Shown one piece after another: positions 1-7,085 of a stretch of 36,103 bases of DNA. The notes under the pieces are model-generated. The model did not search any database, was not told where the DNA came from, and saw nothing but the letters and a program-made list of their open reading frames with translations. The translations under genes were made by a program, and so were the position numbers. Numbering within the stretch: the first letter of the stretch is position 1; each line of letters starts with the position of its first letter. This DNA comes from an uncultured Collinsella sp. GTDB taxonomy: Bacteria; Actinomycetota; Coriobacteriia; Coriobacteriales; Coriobacteriaceae. Where the stretch lies: assembly GCA_900541185.1 (NCBI GenBank), contig UQIQ01000017.1, positions 1 to 36,103 on the forward strand, written 5' to 3'.

Positions 1-304
1 GCGGTCGACGAAACTGGAGAGGAGGTATTACGAGCTCCTGTGCGAATTGGAGAGAGCGCTCCCGCAAACTGCCTCTTGACAACTTATAGGAGCGTCGGTT
101 TTGTTTTTGCAAATTCCGGGATGGTCGAAGGTGGCCGGTTTAACGTAGTAGATGGCCGCATTTCGTGGCAAACGGTCCGACCCAAGACCCAAGGCAGCCA
201 ACCTCGAATGGCCATTCTCGAAGTTGCGGTGGAATACGGACTGAATTGGCACCTTAAAGGCAAAAACACTCCGTATTCCACCGCAACTTATAGGGAGATA
301 GGCC
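1..304. repeat. Gene-free left edge with repeat-like segment
   Basis: No convincing gene is visible here. Open frames exist on both strands but none has a clear ribosome site or a recognisable domain. The segment from about 80 to 294 is bracketed by the direct repeat CAACTTATAGG (80-90 and 284-294) and ends in a long hairpin, so it looks like a dispersed repeat unit rather than a gene. One + frame is open from base 1 and could be the tail of a truncated upstream gene read into the repeat, but nothing supports that function. The repeat status is inferred from structure; no second copy lies in this window. Confidence 0.4.
221..289. repeat. Perfect 20-bp inverted repeat (hairpin)
   Basis: Left arm 221-240 (AAGTTGCGGTGGAATACGGA) and right arm 270-289 are exact reverse complements separated by a 29-base loop rich in A. 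The hairpin lies 16 bases beyond the stop of the tadA-glycerate kinase gene, so on the - strand it could also act as a 3' end or terminator, although no clean T tract follows. The length and perfection suggest a repeat end or a strong RNA hairpin. Confidence 0.75.
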
Positions 305-2086
305 TTAGAGGCGAGCGAGGTCGTAGGCTTGGGCGGCTGATTCACCGGCGAAGATGAGGTTGGTTGTGGCTTCCTGAGGATTGAGCGCCTGGTCGAGAGG
401 CATGGGCTTGCGGCAGATCGGAAGCACCAAGTCGACGCCCTGCCCATACACCGCATCGAGGTTGTCAGCTCGACCGCCCACGACAGCAATCACCGGCTTG
501 CCATATCGCTTCGCACGACGGGCTACACCCACCGGCGCCTTACCGGCAGCGGACTGCTCATCCATATTGCCCTCGCCTGTTATGACCAGGTCGGCATCGC
601 GCACGAGCTCGTCAAACCCCACGAGATCGAGCACCGTCTCCACACCCGAGCGTAGCTCCGCCCCGAGCGCCAGCAACGCCGCGCCCAAGCCACCGGCAGC
701 ACCCGCGCCGGGCACGCCGAGCACCGAGCCAAATGTCCGTACACCCTCGGGTGTGCGCAACAAACCCTGGGCTCGAGCTCCGGCAATCGCAGCGTCGAGC
801 AAGCGACCGTAGCCGACCATCCAGCTGTCGTACCTGCGCAGTACCTCGGCATCCCGCGTCGGCAGGCCCTTCTGTCCGCCGAACACCGCAAGCGCGCCGC
901 GACGCCCTACGAGCGGATTCTCGACATCGGAAAGCACAACGATACGAGCGTCATCCAAAGCCTGCAGCGCTGGCGCCAAATCAACGCTCGCCACCTGCTC
1001 AAGGCCTGCAAGACCGAGGGCGACATCGCAGCCCCGATCATCGACCACACGCGCGCCCAGCGCCTGCAGCATGCCGGCGCCGCCGTCGTTGGTGGCACTG
1101 CCGCCCAAGCCAATATAGATAGTCTTTGCACCCGCGCGAACCGCATGAAGCATCAGTTCGCCCACGCCATAGGTTGTGGCCGCCAACGCCGCCGACTCCG
1201 TGCAGGATGAATACCCAATACCCGCCGCCTCGGCCATCTCGATGACCGCGGACTCGTGCTCGCCGTCCACCAGCATCCGGGCAGATACGCGGTCACCCAA
1301 GGGGCCTGCGACCTCGCAGGTCGAAAGCTCGCCACCACGCGCGGCGATGGCGTCGAGCGTCCCCTCGCCGCCATCCGCCAGCGGCAACGCGGCCACCTGA
1401 GCATCGGGCCAAACGCGGCGCACGCCTTCGGCAACCGCCGCCTCCGCCTGCGCACTCGAAACGCTGCCCTTAAAGGAGTCGATCGCCAGCAGCACACGGC
1501 GGGGCCGGCGGCACGCAGGACCAAAGTCAACCACCGTGCCAGCATCCTCACCGACACCTGCAAGCGCTGCGGCGTGAGCGGCGTGTGCTTCAAGATCAGC
1601 CCCACAACCGCAATCAGCGCCGCCCGCTCCGCGCAGACCGCCAAAATAGCTACTCAGCAGCTCACGGCATTCATCCGCCAGGACCCCGGCCGTCACGTTA
1701 AACCGATGATTCAGGCGCGAATCGGCATTGAGGTCATACAGCGAACCCAACGCGCCCGCCTTGGCGTCGCTCGCGCCATACACGCAGCGCCCCACGCGCG
1801 CGTTAACCATAAGACCCGCGCACATGCAGCAGGGTTCGAGCGTCACGTAGACCGTGCAATCGGAAAGGCGCCAGCGACCGAGCGACCGAGCGGCAGCGCA
1901 CAGGGCCGCGAACTCTGCATGAGCCGAAGGGTCCTGGTCGAGCTCGCGACGATTATGCGCCCGCGCGACGGTCTCACCCGCGCGCACCACCACAGCGCCA
2001 ATGGGCACTTCGCCCACTGCCGCAGCGGCGCGCGCCTCCGCCAGCGCCTCGCGCATGAACTTCTCGTCGATTTCGGTGATCGTCAT
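305..2086 (-). CDS. Fusion: tRNA adenosine deaminase (TadA) + glycerate 2-kinase
   Basis: A 593-residue protein with two enzyme domains. Residues 1-155 are TadA, which converts A34 to inosine in tRNA-Arg(ACG): HAE at 56-58 (zinc His, proton-shuttle Glu) and PCCMC at 85-89 (zinc Cys 86 and 89). Residues from about 197 to the end match the GlxK/GarK glycerate kinase family (LLAIDSFKGSVSS, PLADGGEGT, GLGGSATNDGG, ITGEGNMDEQS), which phosphorylates glycerate to 2-phosphoglycerate. An Ala/Gly-rich linker with scattered Cys (about 150-196) joins them. The ATG at 2086 is chosen because GGAAGG lies 6 bases upstream and TadA starts there; an in-frame extension to 2137 runs up to the tRNA. No stop or frame break separates the domains. 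Such a fusion is unusual, since the activities are unrelated. Domain calls are strong; that both are active is inference. Confidence 0.85.
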   Translation of the reverse strand: MTITEIDEKFMREALAEARAAAAVGEVPIGAVVVRAGETVARAHNRRELDQDPSAHAEFAALCAAARSLGRWRLSDCTVYVTLEPCCMCAGLMVNARVGRCVYGASDAKAGALGSLYDLNADSRLNHRFNVTAGVLADECRELLSSYFGGLRGAGGADCGCGADLEAHAAHAAALAGVGEDAGTVVDFGPACRRPRRVLLAIDSFKGSVSSAQAEAAVAEGVRRVWPDAQVAALPLADGGEGTLDAIAARGGELSTCEVAGPLGDRVSARMLVDGEHESAVIEMAEAAGIGYSSCTESAALAATTYGVGELMLHAVRAGAKTIYIGLGGSATNDGGAGMLQALGARVVDDRGCDVALGLAGLEQVASVDLAPALQALDDARIVVLSDVENPLVGRRGALAVFGGQKGLPTRDAEVLRRYDSWMVGYGRLLDAAIAGARAQGLLRTPEGVRTFGSVLGVPGAGAAGGLGAALLALGAELRSGVETVLDLVGFDELVRDADLVITGEGNMDEQSAAGKAPVGVARRAKRYGKPVIAVVGGRADNLDAVYGQGVDLVLPICRKPMPLDQALNPQEATTNLIFAGESAAQAYDLARL

Positions 2087-2137
2087 CGTTCGCCTTCCCT
2101 GTTGCAAATTCAAAACGATGCTATCATTACGACTCAC

Positions 2138-2227
2138 GGAGAGATGGCAGAGCGGTTGAATGCGGCGGTCTTGAAAACCGTTGAGCGCGAGAGCGTTCCG
2201 GGGGTTCGAATCCCCCTCTCTCCGCCA
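2138..2227 (+). tRNA. tRNA-Ser (TGA anticodon)
   Basis: A 90-base type II tRNA with encoded CCA. The acceptor arms GGAGAGA and TCTCTCC pair around discriminator G2224. The anticodon loop CTTGAAA carries TGA, the long variable arm is present, and the T-loop GGTTCGAATCC is canonical. It is transcribed away from the tadA fusion and ends 3 bases before the stop of the convergent TetR gene. Confidence 0.96.
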
Positions 2228-2230
2228 CTT

Positions 2231-2827
2231 CTAGTGATGCACCGGCGTCATGGTTCGCTCGAACAGCGCATCGACCACGTCGGCCATCTCAGGTCGACGC
2301 TCAAGATCGTGGCCCGATTCCCACCATATCGTGAAAAGTCGAATAATACCGCCGGCGACAAACTCAGACGTCGTCTCGAGTGACACGGGGGCCAGGGCAT
2401 CCTCGGCAAGCACGTTCATCACACGCTCGCGGATGGAGCGGGCAATGCGGTCGCAAATAACGTTGGTCAACATGCCCGACATGCTGCTTGCCAAAATGTT
2501 ATCCATGAGCCGCTCGTGCGTCAGAATCAAATCCATGGCATCGTCCAAAATCGCGTGCCGAAGCGCGCGCACGTCCTCGGCAGACACTGCGCCGGCCTCA
2601 TCGGGCTGTTTTTGCGGCAAGCCCGACATGAGCTCATCGATATAAAAGGCAAAGTAATCGTTCTTGTCGCGAAAGTGCTTGTAGAACGTCGTGCGGCGAA
2701 TCATGGCGCGGTCGCACAGCATGGCAACCGTCAGGTCCTCAAAACGATGCTCCTCGAGAAGCTCGGTGAAGGCATCGAACAGGGCGCGGTAGGTTTTCTT
2801 AATGCGAAGGTCCACTGGTATCGCCAT
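2231..2827 (-). CDS. TetR/AcrR-family transcriptional regulator
   Basis: A 198-residue DNA-binding regulator. The N-terminal helix-turn-helix is plain at about residues 30-56 (LTVAMLCDRAMIRRTTFYKH, then FRDKNDYF), with the TFYKHF recognition helix typical of the TetR family. The C-terminal two thirds are helical and diverged, with a C-terminal part like the TetR_C domains of Firmicutes and Actinobacteria; the ligand is unknown. The start at 2827 is the first Met before the conserved part, but a GAGG directly abuts it, so the start is uncertain. It is divergent from lemA with about 200 bases between them, so lemA or itself are possible targets. It converges on tRNA-Ser with a 3-base gap. Confidence 0.85.
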   Translation of the reverse strand: MAIPVDLRIKKTYRALFDAFTELLEEHRFEDLTVAMLCDRAMIRRTTFYKHFRDKNDYFAFYIDELMSGLPQKQPDEAGAVSAEDVRALRHAILDDAMDLILTHERLMDNILASSMSGMLTNVICDRIARSIRERVMNVLAEDALAPVSLETTSEFVAGGIIRLFTIWWESGHDLERRPEMADVVDALFERTMTPVHH

Positions 2828-2935
2828 CCTCAGGGCAAAGACAACACTCGTCAATCTGTCGCATATCTTACACCTGTACCTCGCGCGCTTTGCCCCGGTG
2901 CCAACCCCGCCGAAAACATAACGCTTGCCGGAAAG

Positions 2936-2965
2936 TTCGGCACGGCAAAACGTTGCGGGTATACT
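2936..2965 (+). promoter_or_regulatory. Possible lemA promoter
   Basis: A good -10 hexamer TATACT is at 2960-2965, with a weak -35-like TTCGGC at 2936-2941 (18-base spacer). The start codon of lemA is 62 bases downstream. The -35 is poor, so this rests mainly on the -10. Confidence 0.35.
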
Positions 2966-3026
2966 AGTAGCGTTATACCAACGGCAGCTGGCGCATGCCG
3001 CCGCGGCCATTCGAAACGGAGACATC

Positions 3027-3578
3027 ATGATTACCGTCATCATCGGCATCGTTGTTGTCATTGTGATTGTCTGCGCCATCGCCGGCATCTACAACAACAT
3101 GGTCACCAAGCGTAACCGCATTGATAACGCCTGGCAGAACATCGATACGCAGCTGCAGCGCCGCAACGACCTGATCCCCAACCTGGTCGAGACCGTCAAG
3201 GGCTACGCCAAGCACGAGCAGGAGACGCTCTCCGCCGTGATCAGCGCGCGTAACACCGCCGTCAAGGCCACCACGCCCGAGGCCAAGATGGAAGCCGACA
3301 ACGTGCTGACCGGTGCGCTGCGTCAGCTCTTCGCCGTAGCCGAGGCCTATCCCGATCTTAAGGCAAACACCAACTTTACGCAGCTGCAGGCATCGCTCGA
3401 GGATACCGAGAACAAGATTAGCTACGCACGCCAGAGCTACAACGATTGCGTGCTCAGCTACAACAACGCCATTCAGACGTTCCCGGCTGTCATCTTTGCC
3501 GGCATCTTCCAGTTTAAGGAGCGCCAGGGCTTCGAGGCCGCCGAAGCAGCCCGCCAGGCCCCGACCGTCAAGTTCTAG
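3027..3578 (+). CDS. lemA: LemA family protein
   Basis: A 183-residue membrane-anchored protein of the LemA family. Residues 2-20 are one hydrophobic helix made almost only of Ile and Val, followed by the family hallmark NRIDNAWQNIDTQLQRRNDLIPNL and the helical segment ending YNNAIQTFPAVIFAGIFQF. The family folds as an extended helical bundle, likely outside the membrane with a short exposed N terminus; its biochemical role is unsettled. The ATG at 3027 follows CGGAGACATC, a fair ribosome site; an upstream in-frame extension is only leader. It is often paired with a TPM-domain or peptidase gene, but none is here, and a strong terminator follows directly, so it appears to be a single-gene unit. 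Confidence 0.93.
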   Translation: MITVIIGIVVVIVIVCAIAGIYNNMVTKRNRIDNAWQNIDTQLQRRNDLIPNLVETVKGYAKHEQETLSAVISARNTAVKATTPEAKMEADNVLTGALRQLFAVAEAYPDLKANTNFTQLQASLEDTENKISYARQSYNDCVLSYNNAIQTFPAVIFAGIFQFKERQGFEAAEAARQAPTVKF

Positions 3579-3614
3579 TAGTTTGGCAGCGCATCCTTAA
3601 TCGGCCAAACGCAT

Positions 3615-3660
3615 AAACCGCCCCGTCGAATGCATACTTCGACGGGGCGGTTTCCTTTTT
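3615..3660 (+). terminator. Rho-independent terminator of lemA
   Basis: A perfect 16-bp stem (3615-3630 with 3638-3653, core ACCGCCCCGTCGAA), a 7-base loop, then CCTTTTT at 3654-3660. It begins 37 bases after the lemA stop. Confidence 0.93.
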
Positions 3661-3929
3661 CGCGAAGGTCCCCCTCTAAGCGCCGTGCATTTTTAGGAGT
3701 ATTCAACATAGCCAAGAGCTTCGGGCGCCACGATAAATGCCAAAGACCGCGAATGTCCCTGCAAATCAAACGCTGTCAGCCCATAACCCCGCCCATCATC
3801 CGTAGAAAACATCGAGAAATCCCGATTTTTTGCCCGAGGTCGGTATGCAGGGGCCTTCGATTGCAGAATACTCGCAAAAATGCACGTCGCCGCCACCCCC
3901 ACATGGCGCGAACTAAAACAAAAGCGCGG
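3661..3929. other. Gene-poor stretch, doubtful short ORF on - strand
   Basis: Between the lemA terminator and the ilvE terminator. The - strand holds an 84-codon frame (3947-3693) whose tail STDDGRGYGLTAFDLQGHSR looks protein-like. Its N terminus is encoded by the terminator arm, no ribosome site is evident and no family is recognised. It may be a remnant of a larger gene or simply open by chance. I do not call it a gene. Confidence 0.3.
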
Positions 3930-4028
3930 CCTTCCTTTCCGGCGCACTCCGCAGGACGAAAGAACCCCCGCCGCACGTAGTGCGCAGCGGGGGTTCTTTC
4001 ATGTCCGAGGACGCGCCGGAAAGGAAGG
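3930..4028 (-). terminator. Nested double hairpin, terminator of ilvE
   Basis: The outer arms CCTTCCTTTCCGGCGC (3930-3945) and its exact reverse complement (4013-4028) enclose an inner perfect 14-bp stem (3958-3971 with 3987-4000, core GAAAGAACCCCCGC). That stem contains a further CGCAC/GTGCG pairing. On the - strand the inner hairpin ends in TTCTTTC and lies about 60 bases after the ilvE stop, so termination is likely. The outer 16-bp arms exceed what a terminator needs. Confidence 0.75.
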
Positions 4029-4057
4029 TCGCCCTCGGGCCGGACAGCTAAGACAGC

Positions 4058-5110
4058 TTACGCGACGGTGTAAACCCAGTTGTGCTTGTCCTCGACAGCA
4101 CCAGACTGGATGCCAGTCAGGGTCTCGCGAAGCTTCTTCATCACAGGGCCGATCTCGGTGCAGCCAGCCGGGAAGGTCACGGTCTCGTCAGCGCCGTAGA
4201 CCTTGTTGTCAATCTCGCCCACCGGGGAGATGACGGCAGCGGTGCCGCACAGGCCGCACTCCACAAAGGTGCCGGCCTTGACCTCGGCCCACTCGACGGG
4301 GCGCTGATCGACGGTCATACCCAGGTCCTGAGCGACCTGAACGAGCGAGCGACGGGTAATAGAGGGCAGGATGGAGTCGGTGTGCGACTGCGGAACGACG
4401 AGCGTGCCGTCCTCCTTCACGAACAGGACGTTGGCGCCACCGGTCTCCTCGACATAGGTGCGGGACTCGGAGTCGAGATACAGGTTCTCGGCATAGCCCT
4501 CGCGATGGGCCTCCATCGTGGGCTTAAGGGACATGGCGTAGTTCAGGCCGGCCTTGATGTTGCCGGTGCCGTGCGGTGCGGCACGGTCGTACTCGGAAAC
4601 GCGCAGCTTGACGGGCTTGAGGCCACCCTTAAAGTACGGACCGACCGGGGTCACGAGGATGCGGAACGTGTACTCAGGAGCGGGAGCCACGCCAATCACG
4701 TCACCGGAGCCGATCATAAACGGACGCACGTACAGGGTCGCGCCGGAACCGAAGGGCGGAACCCAGGCGGCGTTGGCAGAGACGACCTGCTTGACGGCCT
4801 CAACGAACTTGTCCTTGGGGAACGGGGGCATCTCGAGGCGCTGCGCAGAGTTGTACATACGCTCGGCGTTCATGTCGGGGCGGAAGCAGACGATGCTGCC
4901 GTCCTCGGCGGTGTAGGCCTTCAGGCCCTCAAAGACCTCCTGGCAGTAATGGAAGATGCCGCCGCACTCGGAGACATGCAGGGTGTGGTCGGTGGTCAGG
5001 CCACCCTCGTCCCACTCGCCGTCCTTCCAATGGGCCTCGTAGCTGTAATCGGTCTTCATGTAGCCAAAGCCGAGGCTACCCCAATCGATATCCTTCTTCT
5101 CGACAGTCAT
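4058..5110 (-). CDS. ilvE: Branched-chain amino acid aminotransferase
   Basis: A 350-residue PLP enzyme of fold type IV that transfers the amino group between glutamate and Leu, Ile or Val, the last step of their synthesis. Diagnostic parts are QEVFEGLKAY (57-66), the PLP-lysine motif GTGNIKAGLNYA with Lys186, the EETGGANVLFV segment, and CGTAAVISPVG near the C terminus. Length fits the usual 340-365. The ATG at 5110 follows AAGGAG with 7-base spacing; an in-frame GTG at 5260 exists but the extra 50 residues are basic and unlike the family. It stands alone, so other branched-chain genes must lie elsewhere. No T-box or other riboswitch is recognisable in the roughly 145-base leader. Confidence 0.95.
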   Translation of the reverse strand: MTVEKKDIDWGSLGFGYMKTDYSYEAHWKDGEWDEGGLTTDHTLHVSECGGIFHYCQEVFEGLKAYTAEDGSIVCFRPDMNAERMYNSAQRLEMPPFPKDKFVEAVKQVVSANAAWVPPFGSGATLYVRPFMIGSGDVIGVAPAPEYTFRILVTPVGPYFKGGLKPVKLRVSEYDRAAPHGTGNIKAGLNYAMSLKPTMEAHREGYAENLYLDSESRTYVEETGGANVLFVKEDGTLVVPQSHTDSILPSITRRSLVQVAQDLGMTVDQRPVEWAEVKAGTFVECGLCGTAAVISPVGEIDNKVYGADETVTFPAGCTEIGPVMKKLRETLTGIQSGAVEDKHNWVYTVA

Positions 5111-5263
5111 ATGTCGCTCCTTACATACACAGTTGCATACTCGCGAACCCGCACGCAAGGACCGAGGCCGACCGCGTCGCAACGTCGCACGCCCGGAGCG
5201 TAGAGCCGGACGGGACACGCGAACAGCATCAAAGCCGATGGCACGTCGATTCGCATGCACGAG

Positions 5264-5292
5264 ATTGTACTCCCCGTACGCGTCTAATAAAA
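5264..5292 (-). promoter_or_regulatory. Possible ilvE promoter
   Basis: On the - strand TACAAT (5269-5264) is a near-consensus -10. The -35 position 17 bases upstream reads only TTTTAT, within an AT-rich block (5270-5335) that stands out from GC-rich surroundings. Confidence 0.3.
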
Positions 5293-5339
5293 CGCTTTTC
5301 TTTAACTAAGTAAAGTATTTTCATTTGACCGAAACTAAA

Positions 5340-5371
5340 GAGGTCCGCCACCGTAAGCGGTGACGGGCCTC
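5340..5371 (-). terminator. Hairpin terminator downstream of DedA gene
   Basis: A 14-bp stem (5340-5353 with 5358-5371) with two mismatched positions that can form G-U pairs on one strand, and loop TTAC/GTAA. On the - strand CTCTTTAG follows. It lies about 30 bases after the DedA stop and separates it from ilvE. Confidence 0.6.
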
Positions 5372-5399
5372 AACTGCACGGTTTGCGCGCTGGCTCGAG

Positions 5400-6047
5400 C
5401 TACGCGTTCTTTTTGCCCAGCTTAGCCTTGACCAGACCGACCACGGTCGGGATGATCGACACGGCAACGATGCCGACGATCAGCAGCTCAAAGTGCTCCT
5501 GCACAAAGGGAATGCCGCCAAAGAAGTAGCCCAGCAGCGTAAAGACCGTCGACCAGGTAATGCCGCCCAGCACGTTAAAGACGACAAAGTTGCGCCAGTG
5601 CATGCCGCCCATGCCAGCGATAAAGGGCACAAAGGTGCGGATAAACGGGAAGAAGCGACCCAGGAAGATGGCCAGGTGACCCCACTTGTCCAAGAAGTCC
5701 TCGGACTTTTTAATGCGCTCGGGCGTCATGGCCTTGACCTTGCCCGAAGCGATGATCTTTTTGCCAAAGAAGTGACCGATCATAAAGTTGCACTGATCGC
5801 CCAAAATGGCAGCGGCCCATGCGGTGGCCAGAAGCGCCACAATGTTAAAGCCGCCATTGTGGGCAAAGAAACCCGAGGCGAACAGCAGCGAATCACCGGG
5901 AAGGAATGGGAAGAACACCACGCCCGTCTCGATAAAGATGATCAGGAACACGCAGCCGTAGGCCATAAGCGGGCCGGCGGCGATCCAGCTGGCGATCGCG
6001 GTGCGCGGGTCCTTAAGCAGCTCGGCAATAAAATTGATGAAACCCAT
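5400..6047 (-). CDS. DedA family membrane protein (VTT/SNARE-associated domain)
   Basis: A 215-residue integral membrane protein. The DedA signature is clear: FIETGVVFFPFLPGDSLLFA near the N terminus, then GDQCNFMIGHFFGKKI, and GRFFPFIRTFVPFIAGMGGM with the essential Arg residues, followed by a Trp-containing amphipathic stretch (MHWRNFVVFNVLGG). The family works in phospholipid carrier recycling (undecaprenyl phosphate or other lipid flipping) and proton-linked homeostasis; the substrate here is not fixed by sequence. The ATG at 6047 follows GAGG with a 9-base gap. It is divergent from cysE and upstream of ilvE on the same strand, but a hairpin separates it from ilvE. Confidence 0.92.
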   Translation of the reverse strand: MGFINFIAELLKDPRTAIASWIAAGPLMAYGCVFLIIFIETGVVFFPFLPGDSLLFASGFFAHNGGFNIVALLATAWAAAILGDQCNFMIGHFFGKKIIASGKVKAMTPERIKKSEDFLDKWGHLAIFLGRFFPFIRTFVPFIAGMGGMHWRNFVVFNVLGGITWSTVFTLLGYFFGGIPFVQEHFELLIVGIVAVSIIPTVVGLVKAKLGKKNA

Positions 6048-6223
6048 GAAGTAAAACCTCTCAGTTGTGGGCGCGGATACGTCCAAGTTGACCAGTATAC
6101 GGTTGCGGTGCCCCCTCGTGCGCAACCCCACAAAAGCATGACTCCATTACCAGCAAGTTTGCATAACTGACACCTGTCGCGCAATGCCGCCAAGATTGTC
6201 CTTCCTAATCCCTAGCGAATCGC

Positions 6224-6229
6224 TATACT
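6224..6229 (+). promoter_or_regulatory. Candidate -10 box for cysE
   Basis: TATACT at 6224-6229, 41 bases before the GTG start. No good -35 at the usual distance (TTGTCC at 6196 is 22 bases away), so only the -10 is proposed. Confidence 0.3.
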
Positions 6230-6270
6230 TTATTGAATCGCATTGCCATGGCGCTAAGGGAGGGCGGCCG

Positions 6271-6975
6271 GTGAGCTTTATCAATACCATTCGCGAGGAC
6301 ATCAAGACCGTCCAAGCGCAGGACCCCGCCGCGCAAAACGGTCTGGTCATCTTCCTTTCCTATCCTGGCCTGCACGCCAAGTGGAACCACGTGCCCGAGC
6401 ACTGGCTCTGGGAGCACGGTCATCGCTCGCTCGCCCGCGTGCTCTCGCAAATCACCCGCCACATCACCGGCGTCGAGATTCATCCCGCCGCACAGATCGG
6501 CAAGCACTTCTTTATCGACCATGCCATGGGCGTCGTCATCGGCGAGACCACCGTCGTGGGCGACAACTGTGTACTTTACCAGGGCGTTACGCTCGGCGGC
6601 ACCGGCAACGAGACCGGCAAACGCCACCCAACGCTCGGCGATAACGTCACCGTGGGCACGGGTGCCAAGGTGCTCGGCAACATTCGCATCGGCAACAACG
6701 TCAAGATCGGCGGCAACTCGGTTGTCGTCAAGGACGTGCCCGACAACTGCACCGTCGTGGGCGTGCCGGGACGCATCATCAAGCGCAACGGCTGCCGCGT
6801 GTTCGAGGAGAGCTTCGATGCCAAGCAGCATCGCGAGTACATGCCCGACGACGCCGCCGAGCAGTCCGCGCTCAACCGCCAGGGCATCACCGAGAACGCC
6901 CGCCGCGTCAAAGAACTCGAGCGAGAGGTGGCCGAGCTCAAAGCCCTCATCGCCAAGCTCGCGGACGAACGCTAG
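6271..6975 (+). CDS. cysE: Serine O-acetyltransferase
   Basis: A 234-residue enzyme that acetylates L-serine with acetyl-CoA, the committed step of cysteine synthesis. The N-terminal helical part contains DPAAQNGLVIFLSYPGLHA and HWLWEHG. It is followed by left-handed beta-helix hexapeptide repeats with IHPAAQIG, FIDHAMGVVIGET (catalytic Asp and His), GVTLGGTGN and RHPTLGDNVTVGTGAKVLG. Length and lack of the longer N-terminal domain resemble the short EpsC/CysE type. A C-terminal coiled-coil-like tail (KELEREVAELKALIAKL) is extra. The GTG at 6271 is chosen because AGGGAGG lies about 6 bases upstream and the domain starts there; the ATG at 6248 is out of frame. No cysK adjoins it. Confidence 0.94.
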   Translation: MSFINTIREDIKTVQAQDPAAQNGLVIFLSYPGLHAKWNHVPEHWLWEHGHRSLARVLSQITRHITGVEIHPAAQIGKHFFIDHAMGVVIGETTVVGDNCVLYQGVTLGGTGNETGKRHPTLGDNVTVGTGAKVLGNIRIGNNVKIGGNSVVVKDVPDNCTVVGVPGRIIKRNGCRVFEESFDAKQHREYMPDDAAEQSALNRQGITENARRVKELEREVAELKALIAKLADER

Positions 6976-7011
6976 AGGCGGACGACCACCGACAACATTG
7001 ACGCCAACGCA

Positions 7012-7050
7012 AAGGCGCGCCAGAGGATTCACCCCCGGCGCGCCTTATTT
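7012..7050 (+). terminator. Hairpin terminator of cysE
   Basis: A 10-bp palindromic stem AAGGCGCGCC (7012-7021) with GGCGCGCCTT (7037-7046), 15-base loop, then ATTTG. It lies 36 bases after the cysE stop. Confidence 0.75.
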
Positions 7051-7053
7051 GTG

Positions 7054-7085
7054 ATGTGACATGCGGGACTGTCCCTTTGTCACAT
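7054..7085 (-). repeat. GGGAC-loop hairpin, copy 1
   Basis: Arms ATGTGAC (7054-7060) and GTCACAT (7079-7085) enclose GGGACTGTCCC. On the - strand the loop reads AAAGGGACAGTCCC. The last base overlaps the stop codon of the downstream ABC gene (7087-7085), so the hairpin begins exactly at its 3' end. It belongs to a set of five hairpins with a common loop motif in this window. Confidence 0.7.

Noticed and set aside
28..489. Overlapping frames on both strands at the left edge
   Set aside because: They cross a repeat-like segment with a perfect hairpin and overlap the kinase gene. None has a recognisable family.
1256..2383. A + strand frame of 375 codons across the tadA fusion and the tRNA
   Set aside because: It is antisense to clear TadA and kinase motifs and runs through tRNA-Ser. 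No protein domain is seen.
3693..3947. A short - strand frame with a protein-like tail
   Set aside because: Its start is encoded in the outer arm of the ilvE terminator and it has no ribosome site or homology that I recognise. It is kept only as a note.
5111..5260. T-box or leader peptide upstream of ilvE
   Set aside because: No T-box sequence or run of Leu/Ile/Val codons is visible; the in-frame extension is basic and GC-rich.
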